DNA from: Camellia lanceoleosa
Taxonomy: Eukaryota; Streptophyta; Magnoliopsida; Ericales; Theaceae
Length of the DNA stretch: 64,000 bases
Assembly: GCA_025200525.1 (NCBI GenBank)
Contig: CM045761.1
Coordinates: forward strand, 101,594,182-101,658,181
Direction: 5' to 3'
Part shown: one piece after another, positions 32,210 to 43,097 of the stretch
Layout: every line of letters starts with the position of its first letter
Numbering within the stretch: the first letter of the stretch is position 1
Translations under genes and position numbers: made by a program
The notes under the pieces: generated by a model
Databases searched by the model: none
The model's input: the letters and a program-made list of their open reading frames with translations, nothing else
Told to the model about the DNA's origin: nothing

Positions 32210-35161
32210 TTATTTCTTGGCTATTTTTCTTTTAAGGTTGAATTGTTCCTCACTCCATGTTTTTGGAGAATCATTCAAAAATTGATGCACTATTGATGCT
32301 TGGAAATTATTAATTTCATCATCTTCCATAGACTTTGCGATAGACTCATTTCTCATGATTTGACACATGATATAACATAGAACAATTCTGCAATCAACAC
32401 TGTTAACAGAAATCAAGATCTTGTTAGATTTATTCAAATTTGAAAACTACCAATTCAAGCATGTAGTAGCATGAAATACTTACGATGTTAGGCGTTGTTG
32501 TGAACTATCTTTCACTGAAACCAAGTTTGCGAACTTTCTTATATCTCTCTTCCTTTTGTTGCCCAACTAATTCTCCACATATGTTATCTAACATCATTAC
32601 ATAATTGTTTGGTCATGATTAAATACAAGAATAAAACATAGTAAAAATTTACTGTTAATATGATGCAAAGCACTTACAATCTATTTTGCATCCTTAAGGT
32701 AAGGATCTTCTTTGTTCTCTCTTGTCCTTAAAGAATTGTAATGTCTCCACTCGTCATATTTAGTATCCAATACAAGCAGTGTTCAGTGATAGGGTTTTTC
32801 TTCCTTCTTGTTCCCATTGGAGTTCATGTAGAAGTGAAGGAATCTGTATCCACTCAAATCTTGCTCAAGCACGTCGTCAATTAAATGATTTCTCAAATCT
32901 CCATAACCCCATTTCACTAGTGACTGCATTTAATCATATAAGATTGTCATGTGTCAAGTTGTGTTGGTAGCACACTGTATGAGTTGTCAATATTTGGCAA
33001 ATCAAATAGTAAAAATTAACTCTAAAATACAATATAATATTACATTAAACCACAATAAAAGTTCATCAATTCAAACTAAACACAACATTGATGGCTTACC
33101 CAACAAAGGCTTGAGAAAAAGAATGACTTATTATTTTCTAGCTTCTTTGCTTGTTGCTCAATCTGAAGCATTTCTACAAAGCTGTCAATGACATATAATA
33201 ACAAAGATAAATTAAATATATGTTAATAAAATGAATAATTTTTAGTTATTGAAGTGAACACTAGTCATTGAAAATTATATGGCCACATACATTGTTTGCA
33301 GTATCACAATCTCTCACAATTGCATCCACGTCATGTAATGTAACTTATATTTCATTTCCTTTGCCAGACCATATGATTGCACTAATCATAAGGCAAAGAA
33401 AAATGTTGATTAACACGTTGTAGTTTAATAATAGTAAAAATTGATTGTTTGAGAAATTAAAATGGTCTTACTCTGTGGTTTCCAAATTGTAACTCTTGGT
33501 CAATACACGCTTATCATTCTCATCAAGCAATTTGCATATTACAGCCTTATCTGGATACAAAACCCTTTTGACTAGTTTTGGTTGGCTTAGAGGCAAGTTG
33601 TCAATACAAATCACTTCATTTGATATCATTTCAATTGGTTGTTTTGTGGTCTTTTTTTTTTTTCTTTGTCTCTCTTGTCTCACATTCAAAATCATACATC
33701 TCTTTTTTCTTCCTCGCCTTATTTTTGATTTTCTTGACCATAGATATTTGCAATGGCTCTATGACTACAGGTGTTTCTTTCAATCTAGCCTGAATCCCAA
33801 TGTTTTGTTCTTGTTGCACTCTTTTAGCATGTGGCATTTCTTTAGAAGCAAAAGCTTAGGTAGCCGCATTCAATCTGTTCAACCAACTCTTTATTTTCAG
33901 ATTCGAGTACTTCAAACTCTTTTCTCAATTTCTCCATTCGTTTCTCTGTGTTGCTCATCTTTTCCATTATTTTTTTTTGTTTTTGCCTCTTGATCCTTCC
34001 GCATTTTTTGCATTGTTTCCCTCATTTCTTTAGTTCTTCAACCAATGCCACATTATCACTTTTCAGTCTCTTGTTTTCTTTTTGAATTTGTTTTAATTTC
34101 CCAAGATCAATAAAGTCCTTTAGAGGCTGATCTTCTCCTATAGCTTCAGCTTCATACTCTTCATCTTCTTCAATCTCCAAATATTCCTCTATATCCATTG
34201 CATCTTCTTCCTTATGATTGTGAATGAGGTTCATTTCTTTTCTAAAAATGGGGTTCAGTTGATTGTGATTCACTTGCATTTAAAAAAAGAAAGAAAAAAA
34301 AGAAGTCGGCAATGAAGCAAACTTTAACCAACAGAGTAAAATTTTACTCTGATTGTAAGTAAACTTCTACTATGCTTTTAAATAAAATTTAACTCTGTTC
34401 AAGAGTAAGATTTTATTATGTAAGTATAATTTTAAACAAAGTGAATCAGTAAAGTTAAGATTGAAAAGATGATACCTCTTTGGACTTTAGTTTTTGCAAT
34501 GACCTCTTCATCAGCTTTTTCCTGAACTTTAATAAGTCCTATCGAAGGAGCCTTGGACATAAATTTTTGTCTTGAGGTTGAATGAGGGTAGTGTGCTTGC
34601 ATAACCAATATTGTAAAATAAAAAATCAAAATTAGTTAATTCTGTAAAGATGGATTGTGTAATATTTCAAGTAGTTCAATTTACTTACCAAAAGAAGAAG
34701 TACACATCCAGTTACATTTGTAGGACTTTCTAATGAAGATTGGATTGAAGTAGTCAACGTGGATTCAACTGCAGTCGACCATGCATATGAATTCATCATT
34801 TCCAAATCTTCTACAAAGACGACAAAAGTCTATCCAATTGTTAGACCAGTTGTTGGGAATAACAAAGTTGCTAAAATGAATAAACACATTATTCGTGAAA
34901 CATCCTCAACATCAACTGTCATTGTGCCTTCCAATGCATCTGCTAATGCCTCTCGAAAAATCTTCATGAATATTCTTGACATATTATGAAACCTTGTCCG
35001 CTTTCTTATTTCTTCCCATATGAGACATTTACTTTTTTTTGTTCTTGATTTTATCCCTAAAATCAAAGTAACGTCATTGGTTCGTATGTCACACATTTTC
35101 CGCCCAAGCTTGAATCCCTTTGCATGAAAATCATAAGACTTGATCACAGCCATAACATTAT
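32210..35161 (-). pseudogene. Ulp1-protease-like (Kaonashi-type) MULE gene, 3' part, decayed
   Basis: Reading down from 35161, the frame continues from the exon part right of the gypsy insertion: KSYDFHAKGFKLGRKMCDI, DVTLILGIKS, LFPTTGLTIG, VEDLEMMNSYAW, AHYPHSTS. This is the N-terminal domain of the DUF1985/plant-mobile-domain kind that precedes Ulp1 domains. Then come an acidic stretch with a coiled coil (LKQIQKENKRLKSDNVALVE) and a C-terminal Ulp1 domain. Introns are suggested by GTAAGT at 34688 and GTATCATC near 34471. Triad state: the His remains in PYH but the next codon is TGA (32783-32785). The usual Asp is Asn (HYNSL). Cys remains in SVDCR. The gene ends at the stop 32210-32212. Ulp1 enzymes remove SUMO. 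This one cannot. Confidence 0.7.
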
Positions 35162-35433
35162 TGTAACGACCCCAACACGCATATCATTTTTTCATATTTT
35201 ATTAAGAGAATTTGCATGATTATGTGTTTAATTTTGTGTAAATCTGTTTGATTATGGAATATATATTAGAATGCTCACTTTGAATCAGAAATTAGAGGCT
35301 CAAACGAATCCAGAAATAGAAATTAACAATTTTAATAGGCTAACTAGAATATTTAGAATCATATGGGAAGTTTAATTAAAATTTGATTCAGTTCAAAAAA
35401 ATTAAGTTTTAATTAATTAGAACTTAAGCCTAA
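35162..35433 (+). repeat. 5' LTR, left piece
   Basis: It aligns base for base, with scattered changes, to 53172-53434 of the 3' LTR. Shared phrases include GCTCACTTTGAATCAGAAAT and AATCATATGGGAAGTTTAAT. The match stops at GAACTTAAGC. Confidence 0.9.
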
Positions 35434-35478
35434 AGCTAAAATAAGCAACTTATAAGCCCTACCAAACAGGACCTATAG
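35434..35478 (-). repeat. Stray Harbinger-like terminus, oriented outward
   Basis: The reverse complement reads GGTCCTGTTTGGTAGGGCTT and then TATAAGTTGCTTATTTTAGC. This resembles the terminus of the neighbouring Harbinger copy at 42716 read in the same direction (CCTATTTAGCGTAGCTTAAA, then AGCCGCTTATTTCAAC). A normal left end should read in the opposite direction, so this is a displaced fragment. Confidence 0.5.
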
Positions 35479-35879
35479 ATTATAACTTAACAGGTTATAG
35501 CTTACAATTGTGAACATAAGCTGGTAACCTGTTTGGTGCAGCTGTGAGATTATGGATTTAAGCAGCAGAGAAGTGTTTGGTAAATAAGCTGTAAAATAGT
35601 TTTTTGCTGTGTAATTGTCATTTTTGCCCTTATGAACATAAAAATTGTAATTTTGTCATTTTATTCACTTTAAATTTTGAAAAAGTTATTTCATAGATGG
35701 AAATTAATATAATTAGTATCTATATTGGTACATTTTTACATAACCTCAAGGTTTTTTTTTTTAATTATTTATTTTTATTATTGACTTCACAAGGGAATAA
35801 GAAAATGTCATTGCAATAAAAATACAATAAATTACTATTAAGGAAATAAAAATAAAACTTCTTACATATTAGATAACTC

Positions 35880-37344
35880 CTAATTTCGTCTACAAATTGA
35901 CATACAATTGTTATGTCTCCTTACTTCCATCTCGTTGTCATCACTTTCAACCTGATTGCCATGGCGTGCTTGTTGAGACCTTGATCCTTCCTCTTCATTA
36001 GGCACATATTCCTGAATTTATCATAAGAGTCAAATGCAATATCGCGGTATTGACTTCGTCGGATGAAATTATGAATTGCCATTGTTGCACAAACAAGTTT
36101 GACTTAGGTCGGCCACTTGTAGTTTGGTGGGATATCTTTTATCATTGGTCATCTTGCTTTCCAAACCCCAAACATTCTTTCTATTACACTTCTAAGTGAT
36201 GAATTTGCTTGGTTGAATTTTTCTTGTGCATTTTAAGGGGGCTGACCATGTTCAAATTCAACTAGATGGTATCTCTCTCATTTGTAAGGTGCAAGATATC
36301 TTTTCATGTTTGGATACCTAGCATTCACCAAGTAAAACTCATCTATTTTAAAATTTCAAATATTAATAAAATAAAGTAAGTAATTATAAATGAAAAAATA
36401 AATATGAAGATGTGAGTGTGGTGCATCTACTGTAGCAATAAAATATAAAACAGTTACCTCCTTGTGGTTTTGAAAAATTATAACTAGGATTCCTAATTGT
36501 ATCTAAGAAGATTCGAGTGTCATGTGCACTTTCTTCCCATCCTAGTAAGCAAAATGTGAAACACATATCAAAGTCACATGCGACCATTATGTTTTGAGTT
36601 GCATACCCGTTTCTACGTATTAAACGAGGTTGCTTATCTGGAGATAAAAATGCTTTGATGTGTGTTTCGTCAATTGCCCCAATACAATCCTATTACAAAA
36701 TAGTGAATAAAAATATTTTTACTCACAGATTATTAGAAATATCATACCAACATTATTTATATGTAACACCCAAGTTCCACTTGTAATTAATTATTTACCT
36801 TGAAATGACGATAGTATTTGCGATTGCTTCTAATATATGGATGCACACCATTTTTTGGTTGAGGCCTTACCAAATCAATAGACATCATTGTAACAGCTTT
36901 TAACACATTCTTGAAGTATTTTGAAATCGTCTCGTTGGAATGTTGAAATCTTTCTTAGACATTTCTGTTTTGAATGTCACCACCAACAATATACAAAAAT
37001 ATTGCAACCTACTCCTGAACTGAGACATTTCGTCTAGTTTCAAGGCTATAGTTTTTCTATAACAAATCACACAATTCATAAAATACCTCGTTTTTCATTC
37101 GAAAATTTTCTAATATTCTTGTCTAATTCCCTTCTTGTAATTCTACCATCCACTTCCACCATGTTAGAGAAGATATCTTACATGGTTCTTTTATCAAATA
37201 ATTTGTCGCATATGTCATTGCAACTGTTGCCGCCGTAGCTAAGAGCATATTATTATTTTGTTGAGTTTGCGATGTGCTGCCTTCAACTTTATCATCTTCA
37301 TCATCATGATCATCATTCCATTCATCGTCATCACTGTTACTCAT
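35880..37344 (-). pseudogene. Harbinger DDE transposase (ORF2), copy A
   Basis: The start ATG (37342-37344) is kept and opens an acidic N-terminus (SDDDEWNDDHDDEDD), then TNYLIKEPCK and KWMVELQEGN. Several stops follow. Catalytic blocks remain readable: CIGAIDETHIKA (first Asp), ESAHDTRIFLDTI (second Asp), and the Glu-containing end in the 36100-36350 region (SVIERMFGVWKAR-like). The end is a TAG at 35880-35882. PIF/Harbinger transposases cut and paste DNA together with the Myb-like ORF1 protein. This copy is dead. Confidence 0.75.
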
Positions 37345-37572
37345 CTCCAAAATACCTACTTACTGTTACTAAAACACAACTAATTATTGAAAACACAATA
37401 AGATTTTTATTAAAAATACAACTAATTATTGAAAACACAATAAGATTTGTTTACCAAAATCCCTAGGGGCCAAAATTATGGAATAGATAACTATTGTCTC
37501 AGCAAAAGACCTACTTCAAGAGAGCTGAAACATTGAAATTTATAGATACTTGAGGCCAACACATGTACATAT

Positions 37573-38472
37573 TAAGAATGGCAATGGGGTGGGGCGGGGT
37601 CGGGGATCACACTTCCAGTCCCCGATCCCCGATAGTGAAAATTCCCCCGGTCCCAGCCTCAATACTCGACGGGAACCTATCACCCTCCCCACCCCCGCCC
37701 CTTAACGGGGATCGGGTTTCCCCAACCCCGAAAATCCCTGGCCCCAAAAAAAAAAATAAATAGTAGCTCTCATCATAATCAATGATCATTATCAAGAACA
37801 TCAACAGCAAATATATATATATATATATATCTCAGATTGGAAGAACAGTGAGGGCTTGAGGGTGACCAGTGGCGGTAGATGTGGAGACGAGGCAGGAAAC
37901 GGAGGTGTGAGAAAGAGAGAGAGAGAGAGAGAGAGTGGTGGTGGTGTCGGTGACGGTGGTGCTCAGAAATGTTCATCGCAGCTCAAATCTAGAAGGAGCT
38001 CTCCGTCGCCGATCTATCTCTAAACTTCTCCGTGGCTTAAACTGGAAGGTGTTCATTCATCTCTCACAGAGAATAAAGGGACAAGAGAGAGAGAGAGAGA
38101 GAGAGAGTGTGTGTGTGTGTGTGTGAGAGACTTGAGAGCTTAATCAATTCAGAATGCTTTTTGACCAAGCCCTTGAGAACCTGAGCCTAAACATATATAT
38201 ATATATATATATAATATCATAAAGCCTAAACCTATATATAATATATAATATAAAGTAGCCTAAACATATATATATATATATGTACTGTTCGAGGTTATTC
38301 GGGGCGGGGCCGGGTCTAGGAAAGCTATCATCGTCCCAGGCCCGAAAATTATCGGGGATTAAATTTTTAATACCATTCCCGGCCCTATAAGGATAATTTT
38401 TTGGGAAAACCCGTTCTAATCGGGGTCGAGGGAGCGGGTCCATGTCAGGCCGGGTTTAAATTGCCATCCCTA
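37573..38472. mobile_element. Non-autonomous hAT-type element (TSD GTACATAT)
   Basis: Ends read TAAGAATGGCAAT on the left and, reverse-complemented, TAGGGATGGCAAT on the right, the terminal signature common in plant hAT elements. The 8-bp target duplication GTACATAT is perfect (37565-37572, 38473-38480). Both ends are extremely G/C-rich (GGGGTGGGGCGGGGTCGGGG). The interior holds (GA)n, (GT)n and (AT)n tracts and no transposase. It sits in the 3' half of Harbinger copy A, between ORF1 and ORF2. Confidence 0.9.
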
Positions 38473-38847
38473 GTACATATATATATACACATTTAACCAT
38501 TCACTCATCATTCATCTTCAAGATTCAAATAATGACACCTACCATTCAAATGACATCCACCTAATAAAAATGAATGCCACCTACTACTCAGCCATTTACC
38601 TACCATTCAACTAACAATGACAGCCACCTAATAAAAATGAATGCTGCCTGAAAATCCAATAAAATATTAATAAAAGTCTAAATAATGAGTCCAACATAAA
38701 CGTCCAACAAACTCATACATAATATTAATAAAAGAAAAAAAAATAATGAGTCCAACATAATAGTCCACCATTAATAACAAAAGTCTTAATAGAGGTCTTA
38801 AACATTAAATAATAATAAAATTCAGAAACATCCCACTTCAGAAACAA

Positions 38848-39899
38848 TTAGCCGTGATAATCTGTGCTGGTATTCTCCATCTCAATCTCCAACTTCAGAA
38901 ACCTCAGCCGAACTTCATCCGTAGGAAGTGTTATGAAGCACCCACGACACTTGTCTCTTAAGAACAATCTAGCAGCTCATACATATAGCTCATCATACGG
39001 GGACACACTAGGGATGCTTTCCAACTTTGCCAAACATGTTGCAATTGAAGGATATCTTGATGAGGTTTGTGTTGAAGTTACTGAAGATGACTCAACCACA
39101 TTGACTATACGATCAAGTGTCTTGTTAAGTAGAGCTGCACTAGAAACTTTCTTCTTTGTCTTGCTCTTGTTTGATAAACCATCAATGTTTGATGGACGTT
39201 TTTTTTTATTTAAATCAAAAGGATGAACCACCTCTAAATCAGCATCATCATGAAATTTAGCATCATGTGGGGTATGAAATTCCTCTAGAGTCTCATCAGT
39301 GTGAGGCATAACCCTTGAGCTAGGGGTGTATGCCTATTCTCCTGTGGTAGCTGCATCTAAGAATAGTATATCTAAGTCAGTGAATTGCAACGGCATATGC
39401 CGAAATTTAGCAGCATCTGGATACCTCTACAACAATTACAAAGGAAAATTTAACAGTTTCAAGTAACAAAATTTGGTCCGTTTAAACAAAAAGCAAATAG
39501 AATATGTACGTTAAGCAATTCACTTACCTCCAATTTCTTGGTCCACCACTCATCAGATGCAGATATAGCTCCAGTCAATGTATCACAACCTAAGCCTGTC
39601 TCACCCCTTAAAAGATTATTCCATAGAAGCCAATCTATTTTCAACACACCCTAATGATTTTTCATTTGTATTCATTTGTATGTTTTTCCAGTCATAGTTT
39701 TACACTTGCTTATCATATTTTCCCACCCGACCTTATCTAAGTGTGTACCAGGTCTGTGTCCAGCCTTCACTTGCTCAACACAAAGCTTAATAAAAATTTC
39801 ATTTGATTTTTCATCCCAGTGAGCTTTAATGGATGGTGCTTGACTTGATTTTCCCTTGTTCTTCCTATTTTTAGATTGTGTTTTCTCTTGGGTACTCAA
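38848..39899 (-). pseudogene. Harbinger Myb/SANT-like ORF1, copy A
   Basis: Exon 1 runs from the former start (39899, now TTG where copy B has ATG) to 39528. It encodes AHWDEKSNEIFIKLCVEQVK and GTHLDKVGWENMISKCK, the trihelix/Myb-like DNA-binding domain of Harbinger ORF1 proteins. A GT-AG intron lies at 39427-39527, and exon 2 is 39426-38848, ending EVRLRFLKLEIEMEN. Stops occur after GKTYK and IQMKNH and twice in exon 2. It is more decayed than copy B. The protein normally guides the transposase to DNA and the nucleus. Confidence 0.8.
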
Positions 39900-40097
39900 T
39901 CTATGAAAGAAAAAAAATTCTTTAAAACAAACTAATTCATTATTGCTTGCATTAAAACAGCTAGATTAGTACAAAATAACCATACATGGAATCTAGGATA
40001 GACATATCAACATTCATTAGGTACAAAGCTTAGTAGAATGGTTCATGGTAAACTACATAGCACAAAAACACCAGGTATCTCTAAAAGCAACCTGTCA

Positions 40098-40463
40098 TTA
40101 TTTGAAGAGTAATGCAACTGACATAACAATACAAATTGTGAGCAGACCCACAGCAAGCTGCTTCATGAAAGCATTAGATTGCTCAAACGTTTGGTTCTTG
40201 ACTTTTAGTCCTACAGTCTCCATATTTTGATTTTGATAAAGCATTCTCTCGTTCCTCTGCCTCTCTACCATCGTCACAGATTTTGGGGTACACCACCAAA
40301 ATTGACAATTTCTCTTCTCACAAATAAAATACAATCTCCCTTTAAATGGCTTGTTAGACTTGGTAACCCTTGTAGAAGCTCTTAGACCACAATCACATTT
40401 CAAAGCCTCATACCTCAAGTCCAAGGTCTCAACACTAGAAGAATAGTTACTATAGGATGACAT
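40098..40463 (-). CDS. GRF-type zinc-finger protein with C-terminal membrane segment, Harbinger copy A
   Basis: A single open frame of 121 codons runs from ATG at 40461-40463 to TGA or TAA at 40098. The finger reads KCDCGLRAS, then GRLYFICEKRNCQFWW. A charged middle follows, with a predicted coiled coil (ERMLYQNQNMETVGLKVK) and a C-terminal hydrophobic helix (LLTICIVMSVALLF) that should anchor the protein in a membrane. It lies about 200 bases upstream of ORF1 in the same direction, between the leader and the Myb-like gene. Harbinger elements are usually described with two genes, so this is an extra one. It is the only gene in this copy without a lesion. The role is unknown. Candidates are nucleic-acid binding at the nuclear envelope or a passenger with its own function. 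Confidence 0.7.
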   Translation of the reverse strand: MSSYSNYSSSVETLDLRYEALKCDCGLRASTRVTKSNKPFKGRLYFICEKRNCQFWWCTPKSVTMVERQRNERMLYQNQNMETVGLKVKNQTFEQSNAFMKQLAVGLLTICIVMSVALLFK

Positions 40464-42146
40464 GCCTTTGCATTAATTAGGAAGAATTGAATCCAAATCC
40501 TCTAAAATTGATTGGGAAGTTAATTGTAAATACATTTCATTTGGTCATTTTCTAATTCCAGATTTATGAAAGATGATTTAGATAGAACTTCTCACACAAA
40601 TCTAACCACACACTGTACATATGAACCAAAAAAAGACCAAAACAATAAAATGTTTCTAACATTATTCTAAAAGAGATAGGAATTCATTAATTTGAAATGA
40701 AATATAAAATATCAACTAAAGTCCATAGTTTGAAATGTGACAGGCATTCATTAATTCATTATAAACTAAAGTCATAAGGCTGAGCATTGGATTTGGCTGA
40801 GATAGGAATCCATTAATTCATTAATCCATAGTTTGAAATGAGACAGGAATTCAAGAGGCTGAGCATTGGATTTGGCAAATGCACCCAAGAAGTATTAATT
40901 GAATAAAATATTTCTAACATTATTGTAAAAGAATGCAAAAGCACTCCCTCATTCATATCACCAACGAACTAACTAAAGTCCATAGTTTGAAATGAGCTAG
41001 GAATTTAATAAAAATATAGAAATAATCACAGAGCAAGCATATGCAAAGCACTTGGTCTTAAATTCCCAACAAGATATGAACAACCAGTTGAGTTGCACAG
41101 AACGTCAAACAAAACAAACCCAATTTTAACATGTACTCATCACATAATTTTTTTTTGTTTTGTTTTGTTTATTGAACTGAATGTATTCATATAAGATTAA
41201 TAAACATATGATTAGAAAATGGCAATCAACACCCTGCAGAATCTGAGTATGAACACAACATCGAAACCTTGCAAAATGTTAATTTCAGTTCTCAGCACAA
41301 GATAGAACCATAAAAAAAGGATAATTTGACTAACATTAATTGGCTTCAAATATTATGTTTCTATTATGACATTTTGCACAATTGTATCTCCATGCATTCT
41401 GAAGAGAAAAAAGAACAAACCAACTACATGATTCTCACCAGTTGATCAATATATTAGCAAAGAAGCAAAACTCCAAATCTTTAAAAAAAAAATTACATAT
41501 TCAAGTAAACCAAATCATGGAGACATTTTCCTTCACAACAATAAAATGGTCTAGAAAGCACCACTACATGCTGTATTCACTTGCAATAAACATGAGTATA
41601 TAGTCCACTAGCTAATAGGTCATAAATCAAAAGCATGAGTACGAGTGAAGCAAAAACTTGCAATTCTTCAAATAACAAAAACTTACAATTTCCTTATTTG
41701 GATCATTAGCCATATACACAAAGAATTGGAAGTCAATGCAAATAATAAAGCTAAAAATTATCACAATCTGTGATCAATACGCATAAATAGGGAAAATTAG
41801 GAAATCAATCCAAAATTCAATTGATGTTTGTATTTGCTAAATGAAATCTTTAACTAAAACAAAAAAGAAAAAAATAAATAAAAAAGGAAAGATGAACTAG
41901 TTAGTTTCTTGCATAATTCAGTGATTGGATTTTTAAGGATCTATTCCTAGGTAACCCAAGACTGTGGTTCACTAGAAAATACAAATGAAGTTAAAACCAC
42001 AAGTTAAAAAAGCCTTACACTTCGCAATAAATTCCATAGATATTCAGCCTATTTTCTAGAAGGAAAAAAAAATAAATAAATAAAAAAACCAACTGTTGGT
42101 AGAGTATCAAACCATTTCACAATAATCAGAGAGAGAAGGGAAAGAT

Positions 42147-42196
<50 letters not shown>

Positions 42197-42716
42197 ACAA
42201 CTCGCACATCATTTCACAGAGCAAGAAAAAAAAACCCCCCTAAATTGATGTGTGTATATATATATATATCTATATATAACATACAAATGGCATGAAATCT
42301 TACCTTTTTTTTGTACAGATCAACAGAAAATAGGGGACCAAATTGAACGATCGACTGCGATCTTGGAGATATAGAGGAGTTCATCGTCGGTCGCCAGAGA
42401 GAAGAGGAGAAAATGAGAGAAAAGTGTGAGAGGAGAGGAAAGTGTTAGGTCAAGTGAGAAGAGGGTATATATAATGGCATTTTCGTAATTTCTTTAATTT
42501 TTGAGGGGCATTTAAGTCATTTAAGCCTCCCTTACGAGCTGTGTGCATAAGTCATTTTTTATAAGCACCCTCAGAGATGTTTTGCAAATGAAGCTGAAAA
42601 TGGCTTAAATTAAACTATAATCTGATGAGTTAAGCTGGACCAAACACAATATTTTGGCTTCAATTAAGCTAAAAGTTGAAATAAGCGGCTTTTAAGCTAC
42701 GCTAAATAGGTACATA
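40464..42716 (-). promoter_or_regulatory. 5' region of Harbinger copy A
   Basis: No further gene seen. On the minus strand a pyrimidine-rich leader (CTCTCCTCTCACACTTTTCT, near 42450-42400) is followed by a likely first exon that ends at a donor near 42303 (AAAGGTAAGATTTC). Copy B has a related leader at 43280-43435. A (GA)n tract spans about 42149-42193, and an AT tract lies near 42254-42278. The rest looks like a long leader intron. Confidence 0.5.
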
Positions 42717-43097
42717 GTATGGTGAAATTATGCATGCATGAAAGCTCTAGCTTCAATTTCATCATCTATTAGCTCATTACTTATGATTGAGCTCATAATT
42801 TCTTGAATTCACATGTTAGGTGACTTAAATTCATGAATTATGAATCAAACACTCACCTAAAGTCTTTAATTACACTACTTCAAGCACAATTTGGCCTCTT
42901 CTTCTCAGATCTCCAATCTTCTAGTAGTTCTTCAACCTTCTTAGCCTTTCTTTCTCTAAATGACCTCACTCTCTCTCTCTTTCTCTCTAAAACTTGCTCC
43001 AACAGATTTTGAGCTCAAAGATGAGCTAATTCTCTTTACATAACATATATATACTCATATTTAGCTTAATGTACTAATCAAGGGTTAAGCACTAACC
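42717..43097 (-). repeat. 5' LTR, middle piece, inverted
   Basis: The reverse complement aligns to 53440-53830 of the 3' LTR across its full length, for example CACCTAACATGTGAATTCAA and GATTGGAGATCTGAGAAG. The left and right LTR pieces align in the forward direction. So only this 381-bp piece is inverted, and it lies exactly between the two oppositely oriented Harbinger copies. Confidence 0.95.

Larger units (their letters stand above)
35479..42716 (-). mobile_element. PIF/Harbinger element, copy A (minus), with GRF gene
   Basis: On the minus strand it carries a 5' leader (42460 down), a GRF-zinc-finger gene, the Myb/SANT-like ORF1 and the DDE transposase ORF2. The same order is present in copy B on the plus strand. 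Both 3' ends share the run TTATAATCTATA. The right terminus reads CCTATTTAGCGTAGC inward. A 900-bp hAT-type element sits inside. Ends are placed by comparison with the uninterrupted 3' LTR and are good to about 20 bp. The family has TIRs of the GGCCCCGTTTGGTAGAGC kind, as judged from copy B. Confidence 0.75.

Noticed and set aside
33496..33993. 165-codon plus frame, hydrophobic
   Set aside because: It is antisense to the basic and coiled-coil part of the Ulp1-like gene. Hydrophobic appearance comes from reading Lys/Glu-rich codons backward.
38864..39226. 120-codon plus frame in Harbinger copy A
   Set aside because: Antisense of ORF1 exon 2. The same shadow appears in copy B at 46428-46787.
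42149..42193. Long (GA)n tract, considered as a CRISPR-like or regulatory array
   Set aside because: A plain dinucleotide microsatellite, as at 38083-38124 and 24721-24739. No spacers or unit structure.
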